Shown here piece by piece: positions 1-8,560 of a DNA stretch of 64,000 nucleotides (position 1 is the first letter of the stretch; every line of letters starts with the position of its first letter). The notes beneath the pieces are model-generated. The model worked only from the letters and a program-made list of their open reading frames with translations. It ran no database searches and was not told the origin of the DNA. Position numbers and translations under genes: made by a program. Source of the DNA: Leptospira vanthielii serovar Holland str. Waz Holland = ATCC 700522 (GTDB lineage: Bacteria; Spirochaetota; Leptospiria; Leptospirales; Leptospiraceae); NCBI RefSeq assembly GCF_000332455.1, contig NZ_AOGY02000031.1:3833-67832 (forward strand). The letters run 5' to 3'.

Positions 1-1
1 A

Positions 2-808
2 AAAGAAGCAGATGATCTTAAATCAACACTCAGTTTCAAAGGTTATCCTGTAGAAGCTCTTCACGGAGATTTAAATCAAAAACAAAGAGAACAAGTTTTA
101 AAGAGCCTACACGATGGGCGCGTAAAAATCCTTGTAGCAACAGATGTTGCCGCACGTGGTCTTGACGTAAAAGATTTGTCACTCGTAATCAACTACCACC
201 TTCCTTTTGATAGCGAAAGTTATACACATAGAATTGGTCGTACGGGTCGGGCTGGAAAGTCTGGGAAAGCGGTAACACTTGTAACCACAAGAGAATCTCG
301 TGCACTCCTAAGACTCAAAGGAACCTCCGGAACACAACTTACGATTGCTTCCCTTCCTACTAAAAAAGAAGTTTTGGCAAGAAGAGAAGAAGACTTCCTA
401 AACAAAGTAGTAGAAACAGAAATCCATGCGGATGCAGAAGAAGTTTTAGAAAAACTTTTGAAGTTGGACGACAAACGTTCTTTATCTTTGAAACTGCTTT
501 CGAATATGCTCGATCAAACCAAAATCAGCGGCCCGGAAAAAATCGGAAAAACTGCTGGGGAATGGAGTGAAACTCCTCCTAGTGGCGGATCCGGTGGAAG
601 ACGACGCGATGGTGGCGGATCAGGCGGCGGAAGTCGCGGTGGTTACCGTGGCGGTGCTAGCAGGTCAGGCGGAGAAAGAAGCGAACGTGGGGAACGAAGT
701 GAACGCAGTGGAGACACTCGTCGCAGCGGTGCTCCCCCTTCTAAAAAAGAAGGCGGAGTTTACGTAAAAGCTGCTGGGAAAAAAACTCAGCGTTTTCGCA
801 GTAAGTAG
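2..808 (+). CDS. DEAD-box ATP-dependent RNA helicase, C-terminal part
   Basis: The frame is open from the left edge of the window, so the N-terminal RecA domain is missing. The visible 268 residues hold helicase domain 2: the HGDLNQKQRE segment, motif V (VATDVAARGLD) and motif VI (HRIGRTGRAG), all typical of DEAD-box proteins that unwind RNA in ribosome assembly or mRNA decay. From about residue 192 there is a low-complexity tail rich in Gly, Arg and Ser with RGG-like units, as in RNA-binding extensions of CsdA/RhlE-type helicases. The last 22 bases overlap the convergent methyltransferase gene. The family is certain; the paralog cannot be told without the N-terminus. Confidence 0.93.
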   Translation, partial: KEADDLKSTLSFKGYPVEALHGDLNQKQREQVLKSLHDGRVKILVATDVAARGLDVKDLSLVINYHLPFDSESYTHRIGRTGRAGKSGKAVTLVTTRESRALLRLKGTSGTQLTIASLPTKKEVLARREEDFLNKVVETEIHADAEEVLEKLLKLDDKRSLSLKLLSNMLDQTKISGPEKIGKTAGEWSETPPSGGSGGRRRDGGGSGGGSRGGYRGGASRSGGERSERGERSERSGDTRRSGAPPSKKEGGVYVKAAGKKTQRFRSK

Positions 809-1857
809 TGGCTAACAAACCACTCCTCACCGTTTCGATAGTCCCATAACTCGGCACAGGCGAGAAAGAAAACTTTCCAATAAACAAACCATTTGGTTTT
901 TTCTTTTTCGCCGTAAGTACTCGCAAGGATAGGCATTAGTTTATCCTTGTTTAGGATCATGTTATCATACCAAGCCTCACTGGTTCTCGCATAATGAGTT
1001 CCATTCACTACCCAATGATTTTCGATTAAAAAATCTTTTTGGAAGTATAAAAACAAATCATCTGATGGCATCTGCCCACCGGTAAAAAAGTACTTGGCCA
1101 TAAAGTCCGTTTCATCAATCACTTCGAAAGGATACGCAAATTCTTTGTGAGTGAAAATGTGGACAAAAAACTTTCCATCGGTCACAAGAAACTTTGATAG
1201 TTTTTCAAAGAGTTTCTCATAGTTTTTCATATGTTCTAACATCTCGACAGAAACAATCCGATCAAACTTGTCTTTGGTAGTAAAATCGTTCATGTCTTTT
1301 GTGATGATGGTGAGGTTTTTTAATCCCCTTTCTTTCGCACGTTTGTCGATAAATTCTTTTTGAGTTCTCGAATTGGAAACACCTGTCACTTTACATTTAG
1401 GAAATTTTTCGGCGATATAGAGAGAGATACTTCCCCAGCCGCATCCCAAATCCAAAACCTTCATTCCATTTTTGATCTCTGCACGTTCTACGGTGATCCG
1501 AAGCATCTCTTCTTCCGATTCCGCAAAACTCGTATCGAGTGTAGGCCAATATCCAGAGGAATACTTCATCCTTGGTCCCATCACGTAAGTAAAAAAATCG
1601 CTCGGAACTTCGTAGTGCTGTTCATTCGCCGCTTTCGTATGTACAGCGATCGGTGATTTTTTTAACTCATTCACATAGTTCATTTTGTGTTGGAGTTGGG
1701 CCGTGGCGTTTTCTTTTCTTTCTTGTTTGATCCGTACATTTAAAAGTTGGCGGATACGAAAACGAATGAGCCAATCTGGGAAAATATCTTTCTCCAAAAG
1801 CGAATTGATACTAAAAGCCGAGCCCTCTTCTTTAGGGGAGGAATCATTGAAATTCAT
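787..1857 (-). CDS. cyclopropane-fatty-acyl-phospholipid synthase-like methyltransferase
   Basis: This 356-residue protein belongs to the CFA synthase family, which adds a methylene or methyl group from S-adenosylmethionine to lipid acyl chains at the membrane. The SAM-binding motif VLDLGCGWGS lies at about 134-143. It is preceded by the family segments QHYEVPSDFF (80-89) and MKYSSGYW (97-104). It is the last gene of a minus-strand run SDR - DUF1295 - CFA-like, with a 13-base gap to the DUF1295 gene; CFA-like and DUF1295 genes are often neighbours in bacteria. Its 3' end overlaps the helicase gene tail to tail. The exact lipid substrate is not known. Confidence 0.88.
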   Translation of the reverse strand: MNFNDSSPKEEGSAFSINSLLEKDIFPDWLIRFRIRQLLNVRIKQERKENATAQLQHKMNYVNELKKSPIAVHTKAANEQHYEVPSDFFTYVMGPRMKYSSGYWPTLDTSFAESEEEMLRITVERAEIKNGMKVLDLGCGWGSISLYIAEKFPKCKVTGVSNSRTQKEFIDKRAKERGLKNLTIITKDMNDFTTKDKFDRIVSVEMLEHMKNYEKLFEKLSKFLVTDGKFFVHIFTHKEFAYPFEVIDETDFMAKYFFTGGQMPSDDLFLYFQKDFLIENHWVVNGTHYARTSEAWYDNMILNKDKLMPILASTYGEKEKTKWFVYWKVFFLACAELWDYRNGEEWFVSHYLLRKR

Positions 1858-1870
1858 ATTTTATCCTTAC

Positions 1871-2692
1871 TTATTTTTGTTTTGAAAACCAAGGGAAAAA
1901 TGCATTAGTGGTGCGTTGGTATTCCCGAAACAGATCTCCTTTGGAAAGGAGTGAGTATTTTTCGGCAAAGGGAACCCCCGATACAAATCGTAACAACACA
2001 AACATAAAGAGTGGTGTGAAAAGTGATAAAATTGCTTCCGGCGAAGAAAGGACAGGAATGATTCCGATCCCTACCCATAGGATCCATTCAAAAAAGTAGT
2101 TGGGATGTCTTGAGAACTTCCATAAACCTACGTTACAAACTTTTCCTTTGTTGTTCGAATCGGCAACAAACTTGTGGAGGTCACGGTCAGAGATTGCCTC
2201 TCCCACCACTCCCACCAAAAACAAAACCCATCCAAGTAAGACCATCAAATACCCGTTAGGCCCCAAAGCTCCTGAGTTGGGAAATAAATCCCATTGGGCC
2301 GCAAAATAAAACGGGACAGAAAGTAGAAGTGCTAAAAACCCTTGCACGAGAAAGACATTGGTAAACATCTTTAAATGAACTTTGTCACCGTAGTCCTTTC
2401 GAAATCCAGTGTAACGTTTGTCTTCTGGATGGTTTGTACGGATCCTTGTCCAAAAAAGAAACCCGGACAATCGTAAGGCCCAAATCCAAACAGGGACAAG
2501 CACGGCCAGTTTGGCAATCCAGTTCCCTCGTCCCAAATATACGAGGATACTGGCGATACCTGCTATGACAAGCCCCCAACCTACATCAATGACTGCGTAA
2601 TTGTCCCTGGACTTTCCCCAAAACCACATCAGACTCATAAACAAGAATGTGAATATAACAGCCGCTAAATAAGAAATTAATAAATTGTCCAA
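1871..2692 (-). CDS. DUF1295 integral membrane protein (steroid 5-alpha-reductase-like)
   Basis: A 273-residue multi-spanning membrane protein. The C-terminal part has the LWKFSRHPNYFFEW segment characteristic of DUF1295/ICMT-like and steroid 5-alpha-reductase-like enzymes, which act on hydrophobic substrates in the membrane. About seven hydrophobic stretches are visible. It lies 13 bases upstream of the CFA-like methyltransferase and 39 bases after the SDR gene, which supports a shared lipid-modifying pathway. Biochemical function is unassigned; a membrane reductase or methyltransferase role is inferred from the fold family. Confidence 0.85.
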   Translation of the reverse strand: MDNLLISYLAAVIFTFLFMSLMWFWGKSRDNYAVIDVGWGLVIAGIASILVYLGRGNWIAKLAVLVPVWIWALRLSGFLFWTRIRTNHPEDKRYTGFRKDYGDKVHLKMFTNVFLVQGFLALLLSVPFYFAAQWDLFPNSGALGPNGYLMVLLGWVLFLVGVVGEAISDRDLHKFVADSNNKGKVCNVGLWKFSRHPNYFFEWILWVGIGIIPVLSSPEAILSLFTPLFMFVLLRFVSGVPFAEKYSLLSKGDLFREYQRTTNAFFPWFSKQK

Positions 2693-2731
2693 AGGATGGT
2701 TTCTCTCCCGATGCCTTGGTTTAGACGACTT

Positions 2732-3541
2732 TCAGTGTGATTTGAAGTCCGAGTAAAGTTTTTTATAGAGAATTTTTTCTAAAATCTTTGGTGAGAAAAA
2801 CCGCATCCATTCCAAAAACCGACCACTCAAATTGAATGTCACAAGCCTTGCCTCTTTGTCCTTTGCGACAGACATTAAAACATGGGCCACTTCCTTAGCG
2901 GTCTTTCGTTTTCCTTTGGCGGGTGCCTCGGAAAGTGTTTCCCCTGATGCATCGAGTCCTGATGTTCGAAGAGCTGTGTCCGTATAGGGAACACAAACTA
3001 AAGATACACCAAGGCCCGCTTCTCTAGTTTCGATCCGAAGGGATTCAAGTGCCGCGTGAAGTGCCGACTTGGAAGCAGAGTAAGCAGCACGGCCCGGCAC
3101 ACCATACAAAGCAGAGACAGTGGAGGTGGTGACAATATTTCCTTTTGCGGCAAGCAAGTGCGGAAGGAGTCCCCGCACGAGTTGGATCGGTCCAAAGAAA
3201 TTAGTCGCAAAGGTTTTACGATACACATCCATCGAAAGGGAATCAAACCGGCCATGGGCCGTAATCCCTGCGTTATTAAATAAAACATCAATTTTAGAAA
3301 CTTTCTTTTGGATCCACTCGATGGCATCGAGAACCGATGTGGGGTCAGAAAGGTCACAAGCCACGCGGTGAATGATAGCCCCTTCATGTTTGTTTTTGGG
3401 GGATGTAATTTCTGCAGCCCTTCTTGCTAAGAGAACAAGTTCACAGGGGAAAAGAGCAAGTTCTTCATACAAAGCTTTTCCAATCCCACTCGAGGCACCG
3501 GTGATCACTACTACCCTATCGTTCCAAAAATCTTTTTTCAT
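2732..3541 (-). CDS. short-chain dehydrogenase/reductase
   Basis: A classical SDR of 269 residues when started at the ATG at 3541. It shows the cofactor motif TGASSGIG (14-21), NNAG (89-92) and the catalytic YSASK (Tyr154, Lys158). A longer reading frame extends to 3724, but that extension has no SDR similarity and runs into the divergent reductase gene, so the internal ATG, preceded by a purine-rich AGGATAAGG, is preferred. It is the first gene of the lipid operon with DUF1295 and CFA-like genes. The substrate is probably a lipid-linked alcohol or ketone, which is an inference. Confidence 0.88.
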   Translation of the reverse strand: MKKDFWNDRVVVITGASSGIGKALYEELALFPCELVLLARRAAEITSPKNKHEGAIIHRVACDLSDPTSVLDAIEWIQKKVSKIDVLFNNAGITAHGRFDSLSMDVYRKTFATNFFGPIQLVRGLLPHLLAAKGNIVTTSTVSALYGVPGRAAYSASKSALHAALESLRIETREAGLGVSLVCVPYTDTALRTSGLDASGETLSEAPAKGKRKTAKEVAHVLMSVAKDKEARLVTFNLSGRFLEWMRFFSPKILEKILYKKLYSDFKSH

Positions 3542-3632
3542 AACTGCCTTATCCTCTGATTCCCACTCGACAAAGGATAAGGAGGCCTGAGGATCTGACG
3601 AGTGAATTTTGATTTTAAAACTTAGAGGAATT

Positions 3633-4655
3633 ATGTTAAACAAAGTATGGGAAATCCAAGGATCCTTTGGACTTGAGAACTTAAAACAAACAACAAGGGA
3701 TCTTTCTGAATCACTTTCCCCCAAAGAAGTCCTTGTTCGCCTAACAGCGACTTCACTGAATTATCGTGATTATTTAATGGTGATTGGAACTTACAACCCT
3801 CGTCAAAAACTCCCTCTCATCCCTTGTTCCGATGGAGCCGGTGTTGTGGAAGCTGTCGGATCAGAAGTCACTCTTTGGAAAAAAGGAGACAGAGTCCTTC
3901 CTATTTTCGCTCAAAAATGGATGGATGGTGCCCCCAATATGGATAACCTTCGTTCCACTCTCGGCGGACCAAATGACGGATGTTTGGCGCAGTATGGGAA
4001 GTTCTCGGAAACTGGCCTTGTGGCCACACCAAGCCACCTAACAGACGCAGAAGCCGCAACCTTAGGTTGTGCCGGCCTTACTGCATACAACGCTGTAGTG
4101 AGTTTTGGTGGGATTGAACCTGGCTCGGATGTTGTCTGTCTCGGAACGGGTGGTGTGTCTTTATTTGCCCTTCAATTTGCAAAAATGATGGGAGCCCGAG
4201 TCATCATCACCTCTTCCAGCGATGAAAAATTGGCCCGTGCCAAAACCCTCGGTGCCGACGAAACCATCAACTACTCCACAAAAACCAATTGGGAACGAGA
4301 CATTCGCAAACATACCAAAATGGCCGGCGCGGACCTTATCATCGAAGTCGGCGGTGCCGGTACCATGCCAAAATCCATGATGAGTGTAAAACCTTACGGA
4401 ACCATTGCCCTCATTGGAGTTCTTGCTGGTGGAGAATCGAGTCTTTCTCTGTACCCAATACTCATGCAAGGAGTCAAAGTCCAAGGGGTGATTGTGGGAA
4501 GCCGCTCCGACTTCGAAAGAATGAACCGAGCCATCGAATTTAACAAAATTAAACCCGTTGTGGACAAAGTGTACGGATGGGACGAAGTTCCAGAAGCCTT
4601 GCAGTATCTACAAACAGGAAAACATTTTGGGAAAGTGGTGGTGAGTTGGGGATGA
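3633..4655 (+). CDS. zinc-independent MDR alcohol dehydrogenase/quinone oxidoreductase-like
   Basis: A 340-residue medium-chain dehydrogenase/reductase. The N-terminal GroES-like part has [12 protein letters not shown] (43-54), and the Rossmann part has the glycine motif LGTGGVS near 170-176. The cysteine cluster that binds structural zinc in classical alcohol dehydrogenases is absent, which places it with NADPH:quinone or enoyl reductases. The ATG at 3633 follows AGAGG at a normal distance; the TTG eight codons earlier lacks a ribosome site. It is divergent from the SDR operon, and the two probably share an upstream control region. Confidence 0.88.
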   Translation: MLNKVWEIQGSFGLENLKQTTRDLSESLSPKEVLVRLTATSLNYRDYLMVIGTYNPRQKLPLIPCSDGAGVVEAVGSEVTLWKKGDRVLPIFAQKWMDGAPNMDNLRSTLGGPNDGCLAQYGKFSETGLVATPSHLTDAEAATLGCAGLTAYNAVVSFGGIEPGSDVVCLGTGGVSLFALQFAKMMGARVIITSSSDEKLARAKTLGADETINYSTKTNWERDIRKHTKMAGADLIIEVGGAGTMPKSMMSVKPYGTIALIGVLAGGESSLSLYPILMQGVKVQGVIVGSRSDFERMNRAIEFNKIKPVVDKVYGWDEVPEALQYLQTGKHFGKVVVSWG

Positions 4656-4779
4656 AACGTAGCAACTGTTTCTACTGGCGAGCGACATTGTTTTTTTGCC
4701 TCGCCAAAGGCCAAAGCAAGGGACAGTTTTCATGCTAAGAAAAAAAACTGGGGGAACGTAATAAAAAAGCTTGTTTTAA

Positions 4780-4798
4780 AGTTATACCCTAGTTATAC
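4780..4798 (+). promoter_or_regulatory. direct repeats upstream of the toxin-antitoxin operon
   Basis: Two copies of AGTTATAC start 11 bases apart, about one helical turn, directly upstream of the antitoxin start at 4806. Antitoxins of this class bind their own promoter, so this is a candidate autoregulatory operator. The role is inferred from position only. Confidence 0.4.
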
Positions 4799-4805
4799 TT
4801 TTTAC

Positions 4806-5054
4806 ATGAAAACTGCGATATCGATTCCAGACGATCTTTTTGTTTCTGCTGAAAAGACCGCTAAAAAATTGGGAATTCCCAGAAGCCAATTGTTTGCGAT
4901 AGCTCTCGAAGAATTTATACAAAATCATTCAAAAGAAAAAATTACAGAGAAACTAAACGAAGTTTACGCAAAGAACATTGATGCAACCGATCATTCAATC
5001 TTAAATATTTCTGTCTCAACCCTAAGAAGAAGTCTTAAAAATGACTCGTGGTGA
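4806..5054 (+). CDS. chpI: ChpI-type antitoxin (ribbon-helix-helix)
   Basis: An 82-residue protein with the N-terminal ribbon-helix-helix pattern (KTAISIPDDLF followed by AKKLGIPRSQLFAIALEEFI) of MazE/ChpI-like antitoxins. The helix-turn-helix half binds operator DNA and the C-terminal tail should neutralise the toxin. It overlaps the toxin gene by 14 bases, typical of translational coupling in such pairs. Leptospira interrogans has a described chpIK locus, and this pair matches it in order, size and sequence type. Confidence 0.87.
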   Translation: MKTAISIPDDLFVSAEKTAKKLGIPRSQLFAIALEEFIQNHSKEKITEKLNEVYAKNIDATDHSILNISVSTLRRSLKNDSW

Positions 5055-5382
5055 AATCTGGTGGGTGGATCTGGGGATTCCATTTGGAAGTGAACCAGGT
5101 TTTAAAAGACCAGTCTTAATCGTTCAAGATGATGCTTTCAATGAAAGTAATATTAATACTATCATAGTAGTCCCATTAACTACGAATATGAACTTAGCCA
5201 CTGCTCCTGGAAATACTTTGTTAACTAAAAAAGACACAAATCTCTCTAAAGACTCAATTGTAAATGTTTCTCAAATTGTAACTCTAGATAGGGAAAGATT
5301 CATAAACAAAGCTTCCGAATTAAAAACTAAGAATATGAAGAAAGTGGAAGAAGGAATGAAACTGGTACTTTCTTTAGGCTAA
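5041..5382 (+). CDS. chpK: ChpK/MazF-family mRNA interferase toxin
   Basis: A 113-residue PemK/MazF-family endoribonuclease that cleaves mRNA when freed from its antitoxin. The conserved N-terminal RGEIWWVDLG, the RPVLIVQDDAFN segment and the VVPLTTN segment are all present, and the length is normal for the family. It starts inside the end of chpI in another frame. It looks intact and should be active. Confidence 0.9.
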   Translation: MTRGEIWWVDLGIPFGSEPGFKRPVLIVQDDAFNESNINTIIVVPLTTNMNLATAPGNTLLTKKDTNLSKDSIVNVSQIVTLDRERFINKASELKTKNMKKVEEGMKLVLSLG

Positions 5383-5772
5383 ACCAAACTGCATATAATT
5401 GAAGTTCCTATCGTTTCCCATACTTTTTCCCACATTTCAATTTTCTAAATGTGCTAACATCCAAATCCTGCGCTTTTCTTGAATTGAATTTTAAAATCAT
5501 AGCCCAAGACAGACAGACCCCACCCACTACCACCATCCAAACAAACCGTACATTTTTTACGCAAAAGATACAAAATGTACGCAATCTCCCCAATCATCGA
5601 ACCAATTGTCCAATATCAAACTACTTGCCTTAAACCAACCATCCTGCAAAAGATACAGTTTGTAGTGTATTTTAGACAATTCGCAATTATTTTAGATAAT
5701 TTTACTCAATATGTACGATTCTTGCATTCTACAAGCTCTTAGGAGAAGATCGTATTTCGGGTCTTTTAAAAA
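5383..5772. other. AT-rich intergenic region upstream of the porin
   Basis: These 390 bases hold no convincing gene; the short open frames have no ribosome site or family resemblance. Visible structure includes a 9-base inverted repeat GTACATTTT (5548-5556) / AAAATGTAC (5572-5580) and a 12-base direct repeat GCAAAAGATACA at 5561-5572 and 5646-5657. The stretch 5670-5705 has AT-rich repeats of TTTTAGA(C/T)AATT type. This suggests protein-binding control of the porin gene, but nothing more specific can be said. Confidence 0.5.
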
Positions 5773-7524
5773 ATGCAGATGCGAAGATTAGCCACTTTAC
5801 TCTTTTTATTTATGTCTGTTGGTGTTGAAATTTTTGGCCAAACGACTGTTCCGCCTACGGATACTCCAACAAATACAAACCAACTTCCAAACGCCACAAC
5901 AGCACCCACACAAGAACCACAAAAACCGACCACACCTTCGACTTGGTCGGATGGATTTACGGCAGGAGCTCTTGTGCGCGTTCGACCTGAGATGAAGTAC
6001 AACTTAGATTTCAATCGCAACACAAACGACAACGTGGATTTTACAGGGCAGAAGATTCAATTTTGGGTTCAAAAAGAATTTACCAAAGACGTGATTGCTA
6101 AAATCACTTTCCAAGATGCAAGGCTTTGGGGAGCAGAGAAAGGATCACTCACTGGACTTTCTACAGCTAATGATGGAACAAGGCAAAGCACCGACATTCG
6201 CGAAGCCTATATCGAAGTGAAAAACAACTTTGATCTTCCCTTCCATATCCAAGCAGGTCGGCAAATTCTGCGATACGGTGACGAACGTTTGGTGGGATCT
6301 TTAGATTGGACCAATGTAGGCCGAAGTTTTGATGGACTCAGACTGAAGTGGGAACAAAAATATCTTTCTTCGCATGTGTTTGTTACCAGCGTGAGTGAAC
6401 GCCACTCTGATATCGCAGGGAACACAACCTCCTTTGGAGTAAAAAACCAATACAGCCCCTATTTGGATTGTCCTTACAACGGGACAAAAGCCTGCACTTT
6501 GAAACCAGATGCCCAAAGACAAGAGTTAGGTGATTCCTACTTCACGGGATTTTACAATACACTCAAACCCTCCGATTTTTTTCATATTGATTTGTACTAT
6601 TTAGGTTTGCAAAAAGAATATTTGCGTACCAATCAATCACTCGTTCTCACCACTGGAGAAACAGGGACTCCTGCCTCCAGAGCCGGACGATGGGATATCT
6701 TACATACTTATGGAATCCGCATAACCAACAGAACCCAAGCCAACAAAAAGGCACTCCAAGCGATTGACTACTCCTTCGAATATGCCGTACAAACCGGAAC
6801 CACAGGAAAATCCATCAGGCCCAGATGGGATGATAATAGAACCCTAGTGACTTTGACCGACCCATTAACTAATGGGACTTATAAACACAATCTTTATTCA
6901 GAAAAAGAAAGGTATAAAACATTCGCCTTTGGGGCTGATGTCGGATATACAATCGATAAACTCAGATTAGGTGTTGCCTACGATATAGGGAGTGGAGATC
7001 CCAACAGAACGGACGGGTCAATTGCCAGTTTTCAAAACTTATTTCATACCAACCATTTATTTTACGGAATGGCAGACCAAGTTAGTTGGGTCAATATGAA
7101 ATCCAAATCAGTAAATGCTAGTTACAACTTAGGAACTTATGGTTCGGTTCGGTTAGATTATTTTGCCATCGAAAAACACAAACTCCAAGATAGTTGGTAT
7201 GATGTCGCAGGAGTTGCCAAAACCGGAGCGAGTACTGAATCAATTTCCAATAACAGCTATGATGTGAGCCAAGTCTTAACAGAAAAAGGTGCTGGTGACA
7301 ATAGGCCTGTATCAATGCTCGGAAAAAGTTTATTCCGTGAACTTGATTTCAAATACAATGTCCCTTACAAAAATTTAATTTTAGAATGTGGGTATAGTAT
7401 GTTATTTGCCGGTGATGCCATCCAAAACCGTGTGAATGATCGCACCATTAACTCACAAGTTTATACCAATCAATTTTCCAAAAATGCCCAGTTCGCCTAC
7501 CTGATGGTCACGGCCCAATTTTAA
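5773..7524 (+). CDS. alginate-export-type outer-membrane porin
   Basis: A 583-residue protein with a signal peptide (about 1-23, ending FGQ), a Pro/Thr/Gln-rich linker to about residue 60, and a beta-barrel domain of the alginate export (AlgE-like) family. Family features are the R-P-E-M-K start of the barrel, a D-A-R-LWG strand, the GRQILRYGDERLVGSLDW segment and the NVGRSFDGLR segment. It ends in an aromatic residue (AQF), as outer-membrane barrels do. It probably forms a selective channel for an anionic sugar or small substrate; alginate itself is not implied. It stands alone, and the repeats just upstream may control it. Confidence 0.85.
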   Translation: MQMRRLATLLFLFMSVGVEIFGQTTVPPTDTPTNTNQLPNATTAPTQEPQKPTTPSTWSDGFTAGALVRVRPEMKYNLDFNRNTNDNVDFTGQKIQFWVQKEFTKDVIAKITFQDARLWGAEKGSLTGLSTANDGTRQSTDIREAYIEVKNNFDLPFHIQAGRQILRYGDERLVGSLDWTNVGRSFDGLRLKWEQKYLSSHVFVTSVSERHSDIAGNTTSFGVKNQYSPYLDCPYNGTKACTLKPDAQRQELGDSYFTGFYNTLKPSDFFHIDLYYLGLQKEYLRTNQSLVLTTGETGTPASRAGRWDILHTYGIRITNRTQANKKALQAIDYSFEYAVQTGTTGKSIRPRWDDNRTLVTLTDPLTNGTYKHNLYSEKERYKTFAFGADVGYTIDKLRLGVAYDIGSGDPNRTDGSIASFQNLFHTNHLFYGMADQVSWVNMKSKSVNASYNLGTYGSVRLDYFAIEKHKLQDSWYDVAGVAKTGASTESISNNSYDVSQVLTEKGAGDNRPVSMLGKSLFRELDFKYNVPYKNLILECGYSMLFAGDAIQNRVNDRTINSQVYTNQFSKNAQFAYLMVTAQF

Positions 7525-7607
7525 TTTTTGGAAGGACACAATTATTAACAGCTCCGATAAGTGGTATTGGAAAAAAGGGATCCATTCTTTAAAAACATTG
7601 GATCAAA

Positions 7608-8339
7608 TTACTTTTGGTTTGAAATTCTATCTAATAACTCTTTCAACAAGTGGCGCTCTCCCTCCGAAAGTGATGGAACACTCGGCAGTAATGCCTGCAT
7701 AGTAATAGCAACCGACCCTATGTTGGCCACTTTCTCGGGAGGAGTATTATTTGTGATGGCAGCCACTAATACCTCACGCGCGTCAAAAGAAAGAGTGGTA
7801 TCACGTATTTCTTCTGGCATTGCAAGTAAACTTAGTACGATTCCAGAGCTAAATGAATAGATCAACTCGGCTGCCCGTGTTTCAGTCACTTTCAGCTGTC
7901 CTGCGACTGCTATGCGGTGGATGAGTTCAGCAAGAAGTAGTTTTGATTTTTCGATGATGGGTAAGGATAATTCTGGTCGGGGTTCACCAAACATCAAGAC
8001 GTAAAGGACTGGGTTTTCAAGTCCGAAGGTTATATGAGAATCCCAGGCTTTTCGAAGATCATCAATAGGATCAGGACTTGGTTTTTGTTCCTTCTTTTTG
8101 TTAAAAGCTGCAATAAAACCATATTCAGCTACAGCATCTAAAAGGCCACGCATGTCACCGAACAAACGGTAAAGGGTCGGAGCTTGTACCTTAGCGGCAG
8201 CGGAAACACTCCTAGTCGTTAAGGCATCTCGACCACCTTTCTTTAAAACATGAATAGCAGCCTTGATAATCCGCTCACGAATATCATTTCTAGATGTACT
8301 CATTTCAGGTGTTTGGCCTGGTGACTTTTTTTGGGGCAC
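7608..8339 (-). CDS. TetR family transcriptional regulator
   Basis: A 243-residue regulator with an N-terminal helix-turn-helix (about 38-70, ALTTRSVSAAAKVQAPTLYRLF) and a C-terminal ligand domain typical of TetR repressors. The first roughly 15 residues are a non-conserved extension, so an internal start at Met13 (8303) is possible. It is divergent from the SDR gene at 8561, and the spacer holds two similar operator-like sites, so it probably represses that gene and itself. Confidence 0.88.
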   Translation of the reverse strand: MPQKKSPGQTPEMSTSRNDIRERIIKAAIHVLKKGGRDALTTRSVSAAAKVQAPTLYRLFGDMRGLLDAVAEYGFIAAFNKKKEQKPSPDPIDDLRKAWDSHITFGLENPVLYVLMFGEPRPELSLPIIEKSKLLLAELIHRIAVAGQLKVTETRAAELIYSFSSGIVLSLLAMPEEIRDTTLSFDAREVLVAAITNNTPPEKVANIGSVAITMQALLPSVPSLSEGERHLLKELLDRISNQK

Positions 8340-8470
8340 GTTTCTATGCTACTTTTACTTCAAAATCTTTAGGACTCAAATAACTTAGAAAAGAAAGTGA
8401 TCTTTGTCGATGATTAAATCTTTCGACGAAAAAATAGGATGAAATAGGAAAAATTTGATTGCTTGCACTC

Positions 8471-8510
8471 GTTATCGATGATATATTATTTTTGTTATCA
8501 ATGATAACAA
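8471..8510. promoter_or_regulatory. probable TetR operator pair
   Basis: A perfect dyad TTGTTATCA-A-TGATAACAA occupies 8492-8510. A second copy, GTTATCGATGATATA, starts at 8471 and matches the core in 12 of 15 positions. The two cores start 23 bases apart, about two helical turns. They lie between the divergent tetR-like and SDR genes, which is the usual place for a TetR operator. Confidence 0.65.
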
Positions 8511-8560
8511 TCTGAATCTTAGGTCAAAATGGATTTATGGTTGAAAGTTAAGGGGGCAAT

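Noticed and set aside
3542..3724. N-terminal extension of the SDR
   Set aside because: No SDR similarity and it collides with the divergent reductase gene; ATG 3541 fits better.
5408..5633. Small frames on both strands ahead of the porin gene
   Set aside because: Low complexity, no ribosome site and no family; treated as non-coding.
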